DNA of 64,000 nt from Legionella bozemanae (GCF_001648595.1 NZ_LBAW01000003.1:1-64000); one strand, 5' to 3'. Positions 27,594-36,753 are shown, counted from the first letter of the stretch. The notes: generated from the letters alone by a model not told the origin. Program-made: numbers and translations.

Positions 27594-29156
27594 TTAATGA
27601 TGGTCAAAAGGATCAACTGGTTTTTTTTCTTCAGGATTCGCTACATCAACTGATGGCCGTTTACTTAGATACTCTTCAGACTTAAAAAAGACACAATGAT
27701 CAGAACTTGTTTTTGCTGATTTGTCTTGTTTTTCATACTGCTCCAGTAAATTGCTTATTTCAGTATGACCCAGAGCGGTTGCCAGCTCATGCAGTGTTAC
27801 AGAAACTGCTGTGGAATCATTAGGTTGAGCCAAGCCAATTTTTTTCTTAACTAATTCATCCATGATGCGTTCATCTAGCTGCGCATTACGAGCAAACTGA
27901 TACAAAGAATCGGCTTGAACATCCAATGACATGGTTATTTTGGCTGGGCATGCAAGCAATTCTTTTAGAACATCAATATGGTTATAATAAATAGCTGTTA
28001 AAATCGGGGTATTTCCTTCTTCATCTGCTACTAGAGCAGGATTAACGCCTTCTTTTATAAGATTTTTAACCATGACGGGATCATTATCTAATGCGGCAAG
28101 GAAAAGTAGATGCGCGCCTGACCGTGTGGCTTTTCGTGCATCGATTCTATGGATCTCCTGAAATTCAGGTTGCTGCTCCCATGCAGTCATCCGTTTTTTA
28201 AAGTCTTCCTCATTCGCTTTATTACAATAAACATTGGTTACAAAAGCACACTGGCTACCAGTCGAAAATGCATTAAAAACTCGCCGGGATATTTCTTGCA
28301 CCTTATTTCCAGGGATACGTTCAGGTTCACGACCGCTATTAATGAGTTGCCATTGATCCGCCGCCGGATCATATCCAACGGTAATGGCATGATCACTACT
28401 ACCAAGAATAAAGACAATCGGCTTTTGAATTCCTTGCAATTCATTTTTAAGCGTGGAGAAATATTTAAATAATTCATCAGAATTATAGGCACCCATAAAG
28501 GTGTTTATTCTGCTGACTCCTCCACTTTGCTCAAGCTTTTGGGAAAGAACAAGAGGAGCACTGAGTAGTGTATCTTGTTTGAGTTGCGTTGCTTTTTCAA
28601 ATAAAGGAAGGTGTAACCTAGGTTGCTGATATATTTCTACCCCTTCAAAAAAGGCCATATAATCATTTTGTGGATGGGTAAGCTCTGCTTTAAATTTTTC
28701 TAATGCATTTCTACAGTTCTCTAATTGCTGCTTTACATAAATAGTGTATAAAAATTCATTTTCTTTCTTGTTGAGTTCTTCTCTTAATTTACCGAACTCG
28801 ATCTTTTCTACACCTAACAAATGGGTTGACCACTCTTTTCTCATCGCACGGAGTGTCTCTTCGAGCTCTAAAGTAGCTATTAAAGTTTTTTTTGCATCAC
28901 CGTTTAATTTCTCGGTAGGATTTACAGCCTCCTCTTCCAGTATATCGATGGCCTTTCGAATACCTTCAAGTTCACCGTGAATAGCGATAAGCTCTTCAAA
29001 GCGGTCTTCAAATAGCACAAGTTCTTCAGCGAGAATGGCCTGCATACCCATATTGGCAACACCAAAACACATTCCGCCAGGATCAGGGTGGTATCCTGTT
29101 TCTTGCATTAACTCAATTAACCAATCTTTATTCTCTTCATCTCTCTCTTGTGGCAT
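27594..29156 (-). CDS. Ankyrin-repeat protein with papain-like cysteine protease domain
   Basis: 520 residues. N-terminal GGMCFGVANMGMQA places a nucleophile-like Cys30; SSDHAITVGYD gives His256; and LINSGREP gives Asn273 or a nearby residue, a papain-like order with a helical insert between. Residues about 345-490 form ankyrin repeats (e.g. AALDNDPVMVKNLIKEGVNP and GNTPILTAIYYNHIDVLKELL). L. pneumophila AnkH (LegA3) is, as I recall, an effector with ankyrin repeats and a cysteine-protease-like fold, and this could be related. The start at 29156 has GGAGG 5 bases upstream, inside which an earlier ATG begins. No signal peptide; a probable translocated effector. Confidence 0.72.
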   Translation of the reverse strand: MPQERDEENKDWLIELMQETGYHPDPGGMCFGVANMGMQAILAEELVLFEDRFEELIAIHGELEGIRKAIDILEEEAVNPTEKLNGDAKKTLIATLELEETLRAMRKEWSTHLLGVEKIEFGKLREELNKKENEFLYTIYVKQQLENCRNALEKFKAELTHPQNDYMAFFEGVEIYQQPRLHLPLFEKATQLKQDTLLSAPLVLSQKLEQSGGVSRINTFMGAYNSDELFKYFSTLKNELQGIQKPIVFILGSSDHAITVGYDPAADQWQLINSGREPERIPGNKVQEISRRVFNAFSTGSQCAFVTNVYCNKANEEDFKKRMTAWEQQPEFQEIHRIDARKATRSGAHLLFLAALDNDPVMVKNLIKEGVNPALVADEEGNTPILTAIYYNHIDVLKELLACPAKITMSLDVQADSLYQFARNAQLDERIMDELVKKKIGLAQPNDSTAVSVTLHELATALGHTEISNLLEQYEKQDKSAKTSSDHCVFFKSEEYLSKRPSVDVANPEEKKPVDPFDHH

Positions 29157-29444
29157 ATCTGCCTCCATTATTTGCTCGAGGCATATCAGCCTACTTTTTT
29201 ATTATAGTTTAAGTATAAAAAATGGACGATGTTATCATTTTCTTCCGGGCTCTCAATGAAGCGAATATCCAAAGAATGTTGATTGCATTGGGAGCCAATA
29301 CTCATTTATTACAATCATGAGTGGTTGGGCCTTGGCCCAATATGTTAGATGCGACTATTGAAAGATTTATTGAACCGACTAAATAACACCGTTTTGCTGC
29401 TCTAATAAACCCTGTTGTAAGCAATCAGCTTCGCATACTCTCGT

Positions 29445-29945
29445 TTATTTGAGTATTGTCATTAAAATAGACTTACCATCTGGTGTGTCTATGATACCCA
29501 TCTCATGAAATCCTGCTTTTTCATAACAACGTTTTGCACGTAAATTATTTGGATCAGCTTCCGTAATGATTTTCTTGATAAGAGGGTTTTGAAATAAAAA
29601 TTGGATAAATTCTTTCATCATTAAAGTGCCGAAGCCTTTATTGATATAATTTTCCTCGCCAATAAATTGATCTAAACCTACTGTATTTGCATCTTCATCC
29701 GGCCACCATCCCTCGCCTACTTTACTCGCCCAATAATACTGAATAAATCCAATCGGCTTGTTATTCATAGAAGCAATATAAGCACAAACAACTTCATCAT
29801 CGATACGCGCTCTATATTTCTCTTTAATTTGCCCTGACGTCAGGTGATCATTCCACCACTCCAGGACATGTGGTTTTTCAAACCATGTGCATAATAGATC
29901 GAGATCGGAAGTGGTGAGTGGTTTAAATATAATTTGCCCAGTCAT
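29445..29945 (-). CDS. Aminoglycoside 6'-N-acetyltransferase-like GNAT
   Basis: 166 residues. The pattern matches AAC(6')-Ib-type enzymes: opening FKPLTTSDLDLLCTWFEKPHV, the EWW-x-D motif, GEGWWPDEDANTVGLDQFIG, the acetyl-CoA loop YINKGFGTLMMKEF, and the end ADPNNLRAKRCYEKAGF followed by TPDGKSILMT. It would acetylate the 6' amine of aminoglycosides with acetyl-CoA, though chromosomal homologues often have other natural substrates. Resistance is inference. Single gene. Confidence 0.82.
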   Translation of the reverse strand: MTGQIIFKPLTTSDLDLLCTWFEKPHVLEWWNDHLTSGQIKEKYRARIDDEVVCAYIASMNNKPIGFIQYYWASKVGEGWWPDEDANTVGLDQFIGEENYINKGFGTLMMKEFIQFLFQNPLIKKIITEADPNNLRAKRCYEKAGFHEMGIIDTPDGKSILMTILK

Positions 29946-30116
29946 TTTTTTCTCTTAGCAAACATCGCTGCTTGTTCGCAACATCATGATACTTTTATCA
30001 TAACTACTAATTTTCTACATCTGCAAATAACATTGTCCCATTGGTTCCGCCATAGCAGTTACCCAATGATACACAACACATAGTCAATGAAACATTATCT
30101 ATAGGAGAAATGCCTC

Positions 30117-30503
30117 ATGAAATCAATTCGGGTAAAGTACCACCATTTTTGGGATTTTTACCGCAACCGGAAGCCTATGAAGGCAGTTGACCTTGGCTTT
30201 ATTGATTTTGGTTCGGAAATAAAATCAGTTGCTGATATCTTAGACGCGCTTATTGAAACAAGAAATGGTAAAGGTCGCGTGTTTTGGAATATAATATTAG
30301 ATACTGTTACTGTTGTTAGGAATTTTCAGCATATCTCTGCAGGTCCTAATCCTGCACCGCTTACAACAAGAGGTTTCAAACCGCAACTGTCTCCAGCTGA
30401 CGCATATCAAGATGATTATGTTTTTGGTATGGATCCCTATTTTTTACAATCAATACATAGAAGGAATTTATTATTCGTGTTGAATAGGAGAACTAACAAA
30501 TAA
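30117..30503 (+). CDS. Hypothetical protein
   Basis: 128 residues, basic N-terminus (MKSIRVKYHHFWDFYRNRK), then VDLGFIDFGSEIKSVADILDALIETRNGKG and a Pro-rich middle (AGPNPAPL). AGGAG lies 10 bases before the ATG. No family was recognised; it may be a shortened remnant of a larger gene. The 3' end is followed by a degenerate palindromic repeat (gcctgcttgcacacaaccag, from 30509). Confidence 0.5.
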   Translation: MKSIRVKYHHFWDFYRNRKPMKAVDLGFIDFGSEIKSVADILDALIETRNGKGRVFWNIILDTVTVVRNFQHISAGPNPAPLTTRGFKPQLSPADAYQDDYVFGMDPYFLQSIHRRNLLFVLNRRTNK

Positions 30504-30540
30504 ACGTAGCCTGCTTGCACACAACCAGACTACATTTTAA

Positions 30541-31737
30541 CTATGCTGTTAGATGGCCTGCCAGTATCGCTTTTTCATTTAGACTATAGTGGTATTCTTC
30601 CTGCACCGTTGCAAATTTAATTTCCAAATACTGCGGTATCCTGGTCGAATAAATCTTCGTTCTGTCTGCAAAACTTTCCTGCTCTTTAGCAATCTCCGTA
30701 AGCTTTCTATTTTTTTCTTGCAGCATGGATGCTTGTACTCCAGCATTACATGCTGCCTCCATCTTTTCATTTAGATTGGTTAATTCTTTAGACCAGTAGA
30801 ACGTAGCTTTTAATTTATTAGGAGATTTATCTTGATCCCATAATGCTCTAAGTTTTGCAAAATTGATGGAGGGGTCCATATGTCCAAGGAGCTGAATGTA
30901 CATTTTAAGATAGGATTTGGGGAAATCTTCGCTTTCAGTTATTCCATCTATCAAGCGCAAATTCGTAATCACTAAAAAATATCCCTCATAATTATGCTTT
31001 TTCCTTAAAGCAATCGCTATATCAATCCAACGGCAAAAAGCTTTAAGTCGAGCATTATTTTCTTGAGCTTCCATTATATCTCTTTTAAGATGAGCTTCTA
31101 AGTACTCTCTACCATCTAAAAATGCTTTAAGGTTCGAGCTTGCCTTTGGCCTCTTGGAAAAACCATCAGGGCTTGCAAAATCATTTAGAGGAATTTTGCT
31201 ATAATCTGCTCTTAATTGCTCATCAATGAGTGTTGCATCGACTTGTACTAGTTGATTGTACATTTTGAGATAGGGTTTAAAAGCCTTATTTTTTGTTAAT
31301 TGAAGATTTATATCCATTTCCATTAATGTGTCGCGCACTAAAAAATAGGCTTCATAATTATGCCTTTTCCTTAACATGATTGCTGTATCCACCCATCGAC
31401 GAAAAGCATGCATTTGCGCGTCTTGACAAGAGTGCTTGTTGATATCTTCTCTAACAAAATATTTTAATACTTTTCGAACTTCTAAATGTTCCTCGGCACT
31501 TGAGTTTGCTGTCCTTAATTTGACATCAAAGAGTCTGGCATGGTCATACGCAAATCGAGATTCAATATAAGCAAAGAATACGTAGCATTCTGGATCTCTT
31601 TTTATTTTTTTTCGGGTCTCTTTCTCGGCAAGCATCTCGTCCCACTCAAAGGCAGCATTGGGCTTAGTTAAAAACTGTTGCTTTTCTATTAGATTTTTAA
31701 AAAAAGAATTTTTAGACATAGTAATATTTTTAGACAT
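30541..31737 (-). CDS. Effector-like protein with two tandem RasGEF-like repeats
   Basis: About 398 residues. Two segments align to each other and to the RasGEF helical hairpin core. Numbered from a GTG at 31749, repeat 1 covers about 112-190 (FRRWVDTAIMLRKRHNYEAY, then LKMYNQLVQVD) and repeat 2 about 235-305 (FCRWIDIAIALRKKHNYEGY, then LKMYIQLLGHMDPSINFAKLR). RasGEF proteins show 'F-I-x-I-A-x-x-L-x-x-L-x-N-Y/F' and a later 'N-F-x-x-Y/L-R' with the same order. L. pneumophila LegG2 is a RasGEF-type effector. The start is uncertain: in-frame ATGs at 31737 and 31719 lie in a short tandem repeat of atgtctaaaaat, and neither has a clear ribosome site. Confidence 0.6.
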   Translation of the reverse strand: MSKNITMSKNSFFKNLIEKQQFLTKPNAAFEWDEMLAEKETRKKIKRDPECYVFFAYIESRFAYDHARLFDVKLRTANSSAEEHLEVRKVLKYFVREDINKHSCQDAQMHAFRRWVDTAIMLRKRHNYEAYFLVRDTLMEMDINLQLTKNKAFKPYLKMYNQLVQVDATLIDEQLRADYSKIPLNDFASPDGFSKRPKASSNLKAFLDGREYLEAHLKRDIMEAQENNARLKAFCRWIDIAIALRKKHNYEGYFLVITNLRLIDGITESEDFPKSYLKMYIQLLGHMDPSINFAKLRALWDQDKSPNKLKATFYWSKELTNLNEKMEAACNAGVQASMLQEKNRKLTEIAKEQESFADRTKIYSTRIPQYLEIKFATVQEEYHYSLNEKAILAGHLTA

Positions 31738-31964
31738 AGGAACTTTCACAAACCAAAAATGTTCAATTGTAAGTCTATCTGCTTATTTTAATCAAGCAAA
31801 TGCAGCCTGGTTATAAACAACGAAGTTACGCTTCTTACACCATTGCATATTTATTAGGGAAAAAGAAGTCATGATAAAATTTTGTTGGGTCACTATCCCC
31901 CAACTTACTTGCTGTGATTAAAATCTACATAAAAACTTTTATGTAATTTGTTTATGCTCATGCC

Positions 31965-32207
31965 ATGGCTACGCGTTTATTAGGAGATAATCAAAGTTTA
32001 ATTTCAGCATTAATTAAAGTTCGCGATGCCCACTATATTAATAAAGAGGAGGTTGCTGAAACATACAGTGAAATCTCGCATGAGGAAATAAGACGGGAAG
32101 CCTATTTTTTCGACCCCACTAATTTCAACTTGGCGCAAACCTTTTCTACTCCCTTCAGCACTCAACCTAGTATTGAAATGCAATTAGAAAAACTACAAAA
32201 ATGTTAG
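31965..32207 (+). CDS. Small hypothetical protein, possibly a gene remnant
   Basis: 80 residues (MATRLLGDNQSLISALIKVR at the start). No ribosome site precedes the ATG and no family was recognised. The amino-acid composition is protein-like (charged helices, EEVAETYSEISHEEIRREA). It may be the broken end of a larger effector gene. The 227-bp gap before it holds one degenerate palindrome copy (gcctggttataaacaacg, at 31804) and no gene. Confidence 0.35.
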   Translation: MATRLLGDNQSLISALIKVRDAHYINKEEVAETYSEISHEEIRREAYFFDPTNFNLAQTFSTPFSTQPSIEMQLEKLQKC

Positions 32208-32308
32208 GAACAGGTAGGCTGGTTGCAAACAAGCAGGCTTTCATGCCACAAGTAAGATTTATGAAAAAGTCTCATTTGAAGACTCACTGTGCATCTACAA
32301 ACCTCAAC

Positions 32309-33397
32309 TTAAGAAAAATTGAGAGGATTAAAATCGCCAGACTGCTCCGCCATATTTTGGGTATTTTGCTCCTGATATTGCCTATATTTTATATAGTGAA
32401 TGCGGCGCGCCAAGGAACCTGTAGGATTAAAATCTTTTGACATTTCAATCTTATTGAGACGTACTAACAAATCATCTATAGAGTTACTTTTTTTCAGGAT
32501 TTGATTGACTGCATCCACATGATGCCGCCGCCAATGAAAAGTAGCAAATAGGGTAAACCCAGGGGAGCAACTGGTATTTTTCGTATAATCATTTAAAAGA
32601 TTTTTTGCATTCTGGAACAAATCGTCTGTGGATGAGCTCGTAAGTTCAAAGTAGCTTTCGGGAAAATACTCTTTTTTTCTGTATTCATCCAAATCTATTT
32701 GTTTTTCTTCTCGATGATTGAAAATACTACAGTTGCCGCTTGGAACAGAAAGGGTTTTTACAGAAAGAGGCAACCGGATAATCACATCGCGTAAGGCCCT
32801 ATCTCCAATAGCGAGATCATTATCACATATATCACCTAAAAGATGGATTTCTTGCATTTGCTTAGGGAAACTGCTAAAAAATTGAGACAGCTCATCAAAA
32901 GGACAGTTTTTAATCACATCCGCATTCACTTTAAAATAAGTACAATGCGGTGGCATAGCCTTAATTACTTCATCTGCATCTTTCCATTTTTTACTAGTAC
33001 GAATTCCAACCTTGGTTACATGTCCGGGCAGGTTTTCTAAAAGCTCAATACACGCCTTTTTGGATTTCGCAGCCATCTCCTCGCCGGCATTCTTTCGCCA
33101 ATCATCAGTGCGGTTGATTTCGCTATCCTCATAAACAACAGAAGTAATTGACTTGGGAAGCAGGGATACGTTGTCAGCGAGTTCTTTGGTTCTTATATGA
33201 ATCTCATTGATCTTTGGATTCAGCGAGTGCATCATCTCCACTGCTTCTTCCAAAAGTTCTTTTGTTAGTGGCATTTCCTTCTTGCGAAAACAGAGATTCT
33301 GACCTCGACCAGCATCATATCTTATTTCTATGTTGTCTGATTCTTTTACTGGATCTTTTGGAGTACCGTTGAATGAAAATAGAAATTTTATTCCCAT
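32309..33397 (-). CDS. Effector-like protein with degenerate leucine-rich repeats
   Basis: 362 residues, no signal peptide. The first 230 residues show irregular repeats with LRR spacing (NPKINEIHIRTKELADNVSLLP, LPGHVTKVGIRTSK, FPKQMQEIHLLGD, LPLSVKTLSVPSG), each ending with P-x-x-V/I-x-x-L/I-x-I/L. The C-terminal 75 residues (FATFHWRRHHVDAVNQIL, NPTGSLARRIHYIKYR) look like a conserved helical module that I recall from other Legionella proteins, sometimes listed as DUF5617. AGG lies 9 bases before the start. Probably a Dot/Icm effector; the host partner is unknown. Confidence 0.6.
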   Translation of the reverse strand: MGIKFLFSFNGTPKDPVKESDNIEIRYDAGRGQNLCFRKKEMPLTKELLEEAVEMMHSLNPKINEIHIRTKELADNVSLLPKSITSVVYEDSEINRTDDWRKNAGEEMAAKSKKACIELLENLPGHVTKVGIRTSKKWKDADEVIKAMPPHCTYFKVNADVIKNCPFDELSQFFSSFPKQMQEIHLLGDICDNDLAIGDRALRDVIIRLPLSVKTLSVPSGNCSIFNHREEKQIDLDEYRKKEYFPESYFELTSSSTDDLFQNAKNLLNDYTKNTSCSPGFTLFATFHWRRHHVDAVNQILKKSNSIDDLLVRLNKIEMSKDFNPTGSLARRIHYIKYRQYQEQNTQNMAEQSGDFNPLNFS

Positions 33398-33541
33398 AAT
33401 TTAGACCTGCAAAAATTGTTTCGGGTTTGCCCTGTTCGAGGTCTATTATATAATTTATCTCTTTTAAATAGGCTTAATTGCACTACGTAAAACTTGCATT
33501 GTTGCATTTTAAGGCATCAGTGCCGTAGCCCTGTGCAAAGA

Positions 33542-33650
33542 GCAGAATCTTCTATATATTGCTGAAAAACCATCCCAGACCTATTCCGACGTCCCGCCCC
33601 ACAGCTTGCTCGCAGGGTGTAGTCAGAAATGTGATCAAGAGACCGTTGCT
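33542..33650. repeat. MITE-like element, opposite orientation
   Basis: Starts GCAGAATCTTCTATATATTG, continues ctgaaaaaccatcccag, has the GC-rich centre (gacgtcccgccccacagctt), and ends gtgatcaagagaccgttgct followed by agcaatcaggct. It is a degenerate copy of the 46459-46576 element in the opposite orientation. It fills the 322-bp gap between two minus-strand genes; I see no gene there. Confidence 0.6.
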
Positions 33651-33719
33651 AGCAATCAGGCTGCGCTGGCGGTCATAATATTCTTTTTCGATTGATAATA
33701 TACTTCCCTGTATTTCCCA

Positions 33720-33941
33720 TTATGATGCCATACTTGGCGTAGCATCTTTAGTAAATTGCTCCAATTCCTCTTCTAAATCCGTTACTGTTTTCTTCGCTCC
33801 CTTAATCAATTGGCTTATTGATGTGAGAAACATATAACGATCAAGGCCACGCTCATCATTATCAATAAATTCTTTTTCAAGAGTCTCGAGATGCTCCTTT
33901 GCCCGAGCCAGTTCGGCTTCTACTTCTACTTTTAATCTCAT
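33720..33941 (-). CDS. Small coiled-coil protein
   Basis: 73 residues, almost entirely charged helix: LKVEVEAELARAKEHLETLE and KGAKKTVTDLEEELEQFTKD show heptad spacing. AAAGGA sits 6 bases before the ATG. No membrane segment or signal peptide. A real gene on ribosome-site and composition grounds; the role is unknown. Confidence 0.6.
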   Translation of the reverse strand: MRLKVEVEAELARAKEHLETLEKEFIDNDERGLDRYMFLTSISQLIKGAKKTVTDLEEELEQFTKDATPSMAS

Positions 33942-34300
33942 CGTTCCTTTTCTCCATTAAATGAAATGGGCTATAACCTACAATATAAATATTATCAAAT
34001 AGTTATAATGTATTGCTCGCCTCTTTTACACTATACGTTCCTTTTAAGTCAATTTTTTCAAGAACTATTACCCCCACCACCCAGTTACGGATCTTATTGA
34101 TTCTGAAGTCAATTGAAATTTGCTATGGTATGGAATGTCTTTAAAATTGAAAAGGATGAAGCATTGCCTGGAATATTCATTGCAGCAGGATTCATACTAC
34201 TTTTGCTTTTCCTGGAAAGAATGTCGCCTTTTTGCTGATCCGTCCGACAACACGCTTCCTGTTGTTGTCATGTTTTGTATGCTTCTCTATTTTCAGCAAG

Positions 34301-34332
34301 CCCTAACCTGGTTGTGAGCAACCAGGTTAGGG
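34301..34332. terminator. Extended CCTGGTTG palindrome (hairpin) at a gene 3' end
   Basis: CCCTAACCTGGTTGT-GA- pairs with -GCAACCAGGTTAGGG: 15-bp arms with only a T-G pair at the innermost position. It lies 18 bp beyond the stop of the minus-strand HdeD-like gene. The arms outside the CCTGG core differ from other copies but remain complementary, so base pairing, not just sequence, seems to be kept. Confidence 0.65.
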
Positions 34333-34349
34333 CTAAACCTTATTGGCAA

Positions 34350-34919
34350 TTAAAGCGACTTGGTTCTGCGTAAGGATATTGCTATGAAAATGTAAGTCCA
34401 ACCGCTGATGATCATATCAATCGCAATAAACAATCCGATGACCCATAAGCCGCTAATTGGCCAGTGTAACAGAATCAGGATACCAAGTATTAAGGAGCAT
34501 ATCCCTGCAAATAAGATCCAAACCCAACCCTTTGTATTCCGTAAGGATACGGACATGCTAATGCGGACAACGCCAATCACGATAAGCGTCCATGCCAGTA
34601 ACGCAGTAATAATGGTTGACGCTAATAAAGGATCATACAAAACTATACCTGCGCCGATAAGGTAGAGTATTGCAACGAGAATCTGCCAAACCGTACCTTT
34701 CCATTCTTTGTGTTTAAAAGCATCAGCAAAATGTGATAATCCTGAAATCATAAGTAATGCAGCAAAAAAATACATGCTGACTATGGTTAAGAAGATGTCC
34801 ATTCCTAAACCAATAATACCAAAGATCAAGAGCAGAATTCCAAAACCCAAAAACCATCCCCAGTGACGTTGCATGATTTTTGTGTCGGGATGAAGCACAA
34901 TATTATTTGTATTTTCCAT
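34350..34919 (-). CDS. HdeD-like DUF308 membrane protein
   Basis: 189 residues with six predicted membrane helices (e.g. WFLGFGILLLIFGIIGLGM, FFAALLMISGLSHFADAF, ILVAILYLIGAGIVL, WVWILFAGICSLILGILIL). The arrangement of two triplets with G-x-x-x-G motifs and charged loops (DAFKHKEWKGTVWQ) matches the HdeD/DUF308 family, linked to acid-stress resistance in E. coli. Located in the inner membrane. AAGGA precedes the ATG. Single gene with a hairpin at its 3' end. Confidence 0.82.
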   Translation of the reverse strand: MENTNNIVLHPDTKIMQRHWGWFLGFGILLLIFGIIGLGMDIFLTIVSMYFFAALLMISGLSHFADAFKHKEWKGTVWQILVAILYLIGAGIVLYDPLLASTIITALLAWTLIVIGVVRISMSVSLRNTKGWVWILFAGICSLILGILILLHWPISGLWVIGLFIAIDMIISGWTYIFIAISLRRTKSL

Positions 34920-35181
34920 ATCAGTTCCTTTTGATTATGTAATTTAAATATAGCTTATTATTCGCAATTCGTTCTTTAGACTGAAAAAATTTTAACTAGG
35001 CAACTGTCTAAAGAAAATTTAATTGAATTCCTGTAGCGTATGGTTGTTTGCAACCACAATTTCAACTCGGTAGAGCAGGGATTGCATGATTCAATGCCTG
35101 CAGCATACTGAAAACTCTTGATAAAAAAAGCTAAGGGTGAAATGCGAAACTCAAGCCCTGCAGCTAAATCAGGCTACTTTT

Positions 35182-36753
35182 CTATAATGGATTATAGTAG
35201 TCACGATCACCATCCTCTTCTATTGGATTTTGTGGATCAGCTTTATTAACAACGACATCTTCAATTTTATCAAGTAATTGGCTGGATTTTGTTTGATGTA
35301 CAAAAAGAAATGAACGATTACATCCCCAGTTTATCAAACCTTTAATTACTACTCCAACTCCTGCAGTTAAGATACCAAGAGTGAGGTTTACGAGAAATTC
35401 TGACCAACCTCGATGTGCATCAAGCACATCATGGGCTGCACGTATCAAACCTAGAGATTGCTCTTTAAATGTTTTGTAGGTCTCTGGGTTTGGATCTGCA
35501 AAATATATATCTGCTTTGTTCTTAAGCTCTTGCTGAAGTGTTGTAGCAACATCCCAAGCATTGTGAAGTGCACGATAGTCTTCATCGTTTTCATCACCGT
35601 CTGCTTCCACCAAGGCCTTACTTTTTCGCTCGTCCAAATCAGCGATTTTATTTTTGAGTAGTGCAAGGTTTTTATAGAATTTTCTTTCTCCCTTAATTCC
35701 ATAGGGAGTGGGTAATTGGCTTGGAATTATGAGGGCTGGAGGCTCGGCCAGTTTTCTGGCTAACTCTTCTTTTTCGGCTCTTAAAACTGGCTTCTCAAAT
35801 TCTTCTTCCGCTTTGAGCCAACTTACGATTTGGTTATCAAAGCCATGCTCTTCAAACTCATAGTCTTCAATAAATTCCCAGACATATTCATTGTGCTCTA
35901 AAGCAGGTCCTAATAACATTATTGCTAAATCTTTAGGCACCTCTTGAATACTTTTTAGATATTTTTCAATGAGAGTAGCCGCGTTATATAAGGCGCAAAG
36001 CTCAGTATCAACATGAGCTCCATTAAGCCTACGAGCGCTTAATTGGACGTGCTGTTTCAATAACTTGAATCCGGTAGGATTTACTTGAGCGTCATGGCCT
36101 AGTAATGGTAAATAGTGCAATAATTGTGTGCTTTTATGCTTTTTATACTCTATTCGTTCTAATTCATCAGTTGTCCTTTCCCAATGCCCGCCATGTGACG
36201 CACCTAAACGGCTTCCAGTATGGCAAATCGTTATACGTTGTGGATTTGAAAGTGGGATAGTCGGATCAATTGTTGCGGCAAATTCAGCCCCTTCTTGCGG
36301 GATATAGTGTAGGCTAAATCCTAATGGATTACAGACGAGAATCGCTAAATCATCCTGATCTAAGCTTATATAGCGAGCAGTTCCCGGATCTATTTCTGTA
36401 TATTCCCTAATAGCACCTGCTTTATCTCTACCTGCTTTGGGAGGAAGTTTTTCGTATATTCCCGGCTTATTTAGTTGAACCGCCATAAAATCACGAAGTA
36501 CCGGCCCCATCATGATTTGAATATCAAAAGGGTTATACTGCTTTAGAATACCCGCAAAGTGTTTCCAGGAAAAAGCGTGCGGATTAAAGCCATAAAATCT
36601 GGCAAAACTATTTTTTAGCTCTGCATAAGCATCGTTATGGTGATTATCATAATGCTCATCTTTTGCAAAACGATATATTTCCTGCACTAACTCAGGAGTT
36701 ATCGCATGAAGTGGGCAGTTATTAAGCGCTGCTGATATTTTTGGATATGGCAT
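35182..36753 (-). CDS. Effector-like protein with OTU-like cysteine protease N-terminus
   Basis: 523 residues. NNCPLHAITPEL at the extreme N-terminus offers Cys13 as nucleophile; SHGGHWERTTDE offers His190 in the strand position that OTU proteases occupy with H-Y/W-x-x-L. I recall that the first OTU domain of L. pneumophila LotA also has its nucleophile at Cys13, which fits a deubiquitinase role. The middle is helical; a glycine-rich hydrophobic stretch (TLGILTAGVGVVIKGLINW) near residue 475 could insert in a host membrane, and the tail is acidic (EEDGDRDYY). Start 36753 chosen because AAGGGG lies upstream and Met precedes the motif directly; 34 further codons upstream are open but unsupported. 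Confidence 0.6.
   Translation of the reverse strand: MPYPKISAALNNCPLHAITPELVQEIYRFAKDEHYDNHHNDAYAELKNSFARFYGFNPHAFSWKHFAGILKQYNPFDIQIMMGPVLRDFMAVQLNKPGIYEKLPPKAGRDKAGAIREYTEIDPGTARYISLDQDDLAILVCNPLGFSLHYIPQEGAEFAATIDPTIPLSNPQRITICHTGSRLGASHGGHWERTTDELERIEYKKHKSTQLLHYLPLLGHDAQVNPTGFKLLKQHVQLSARRLNGAHVDTELCALYNAATLIEKYLKSIQEVPKDLAIMLLGPALEHNEYVWEFIEDYEFEEHGFDNQIVSWLKAEEEFEKPVLRAEKEELARKLAEPPALIIPSQLPTPYGIKGERKFYKNLALLKNKIADLDERKSKALVEADGDENDEDYRALHNAWDVATTLQQELKNKADIYFADPNPETYKTFKEQSLGLIRAAHDVLDAHRGWSEFLVNLTLGILTAGVGVVIKGLINWGCNRSFLFVHQTKSSQLLDKIEDVVVNKADPQNPIEEDGDRDYYNPL

Noticed and set aside
30012..30085. Minus-strand reading GNCYGGTNGTMLFADVEN, like the end of a beta-ketoacyl synthase (N-S-F-G-F-G-G-T-N-x-x-x-x-F)
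   Set aside because: Only about 24 residues; could be chance. Too short to call a pseudogene.
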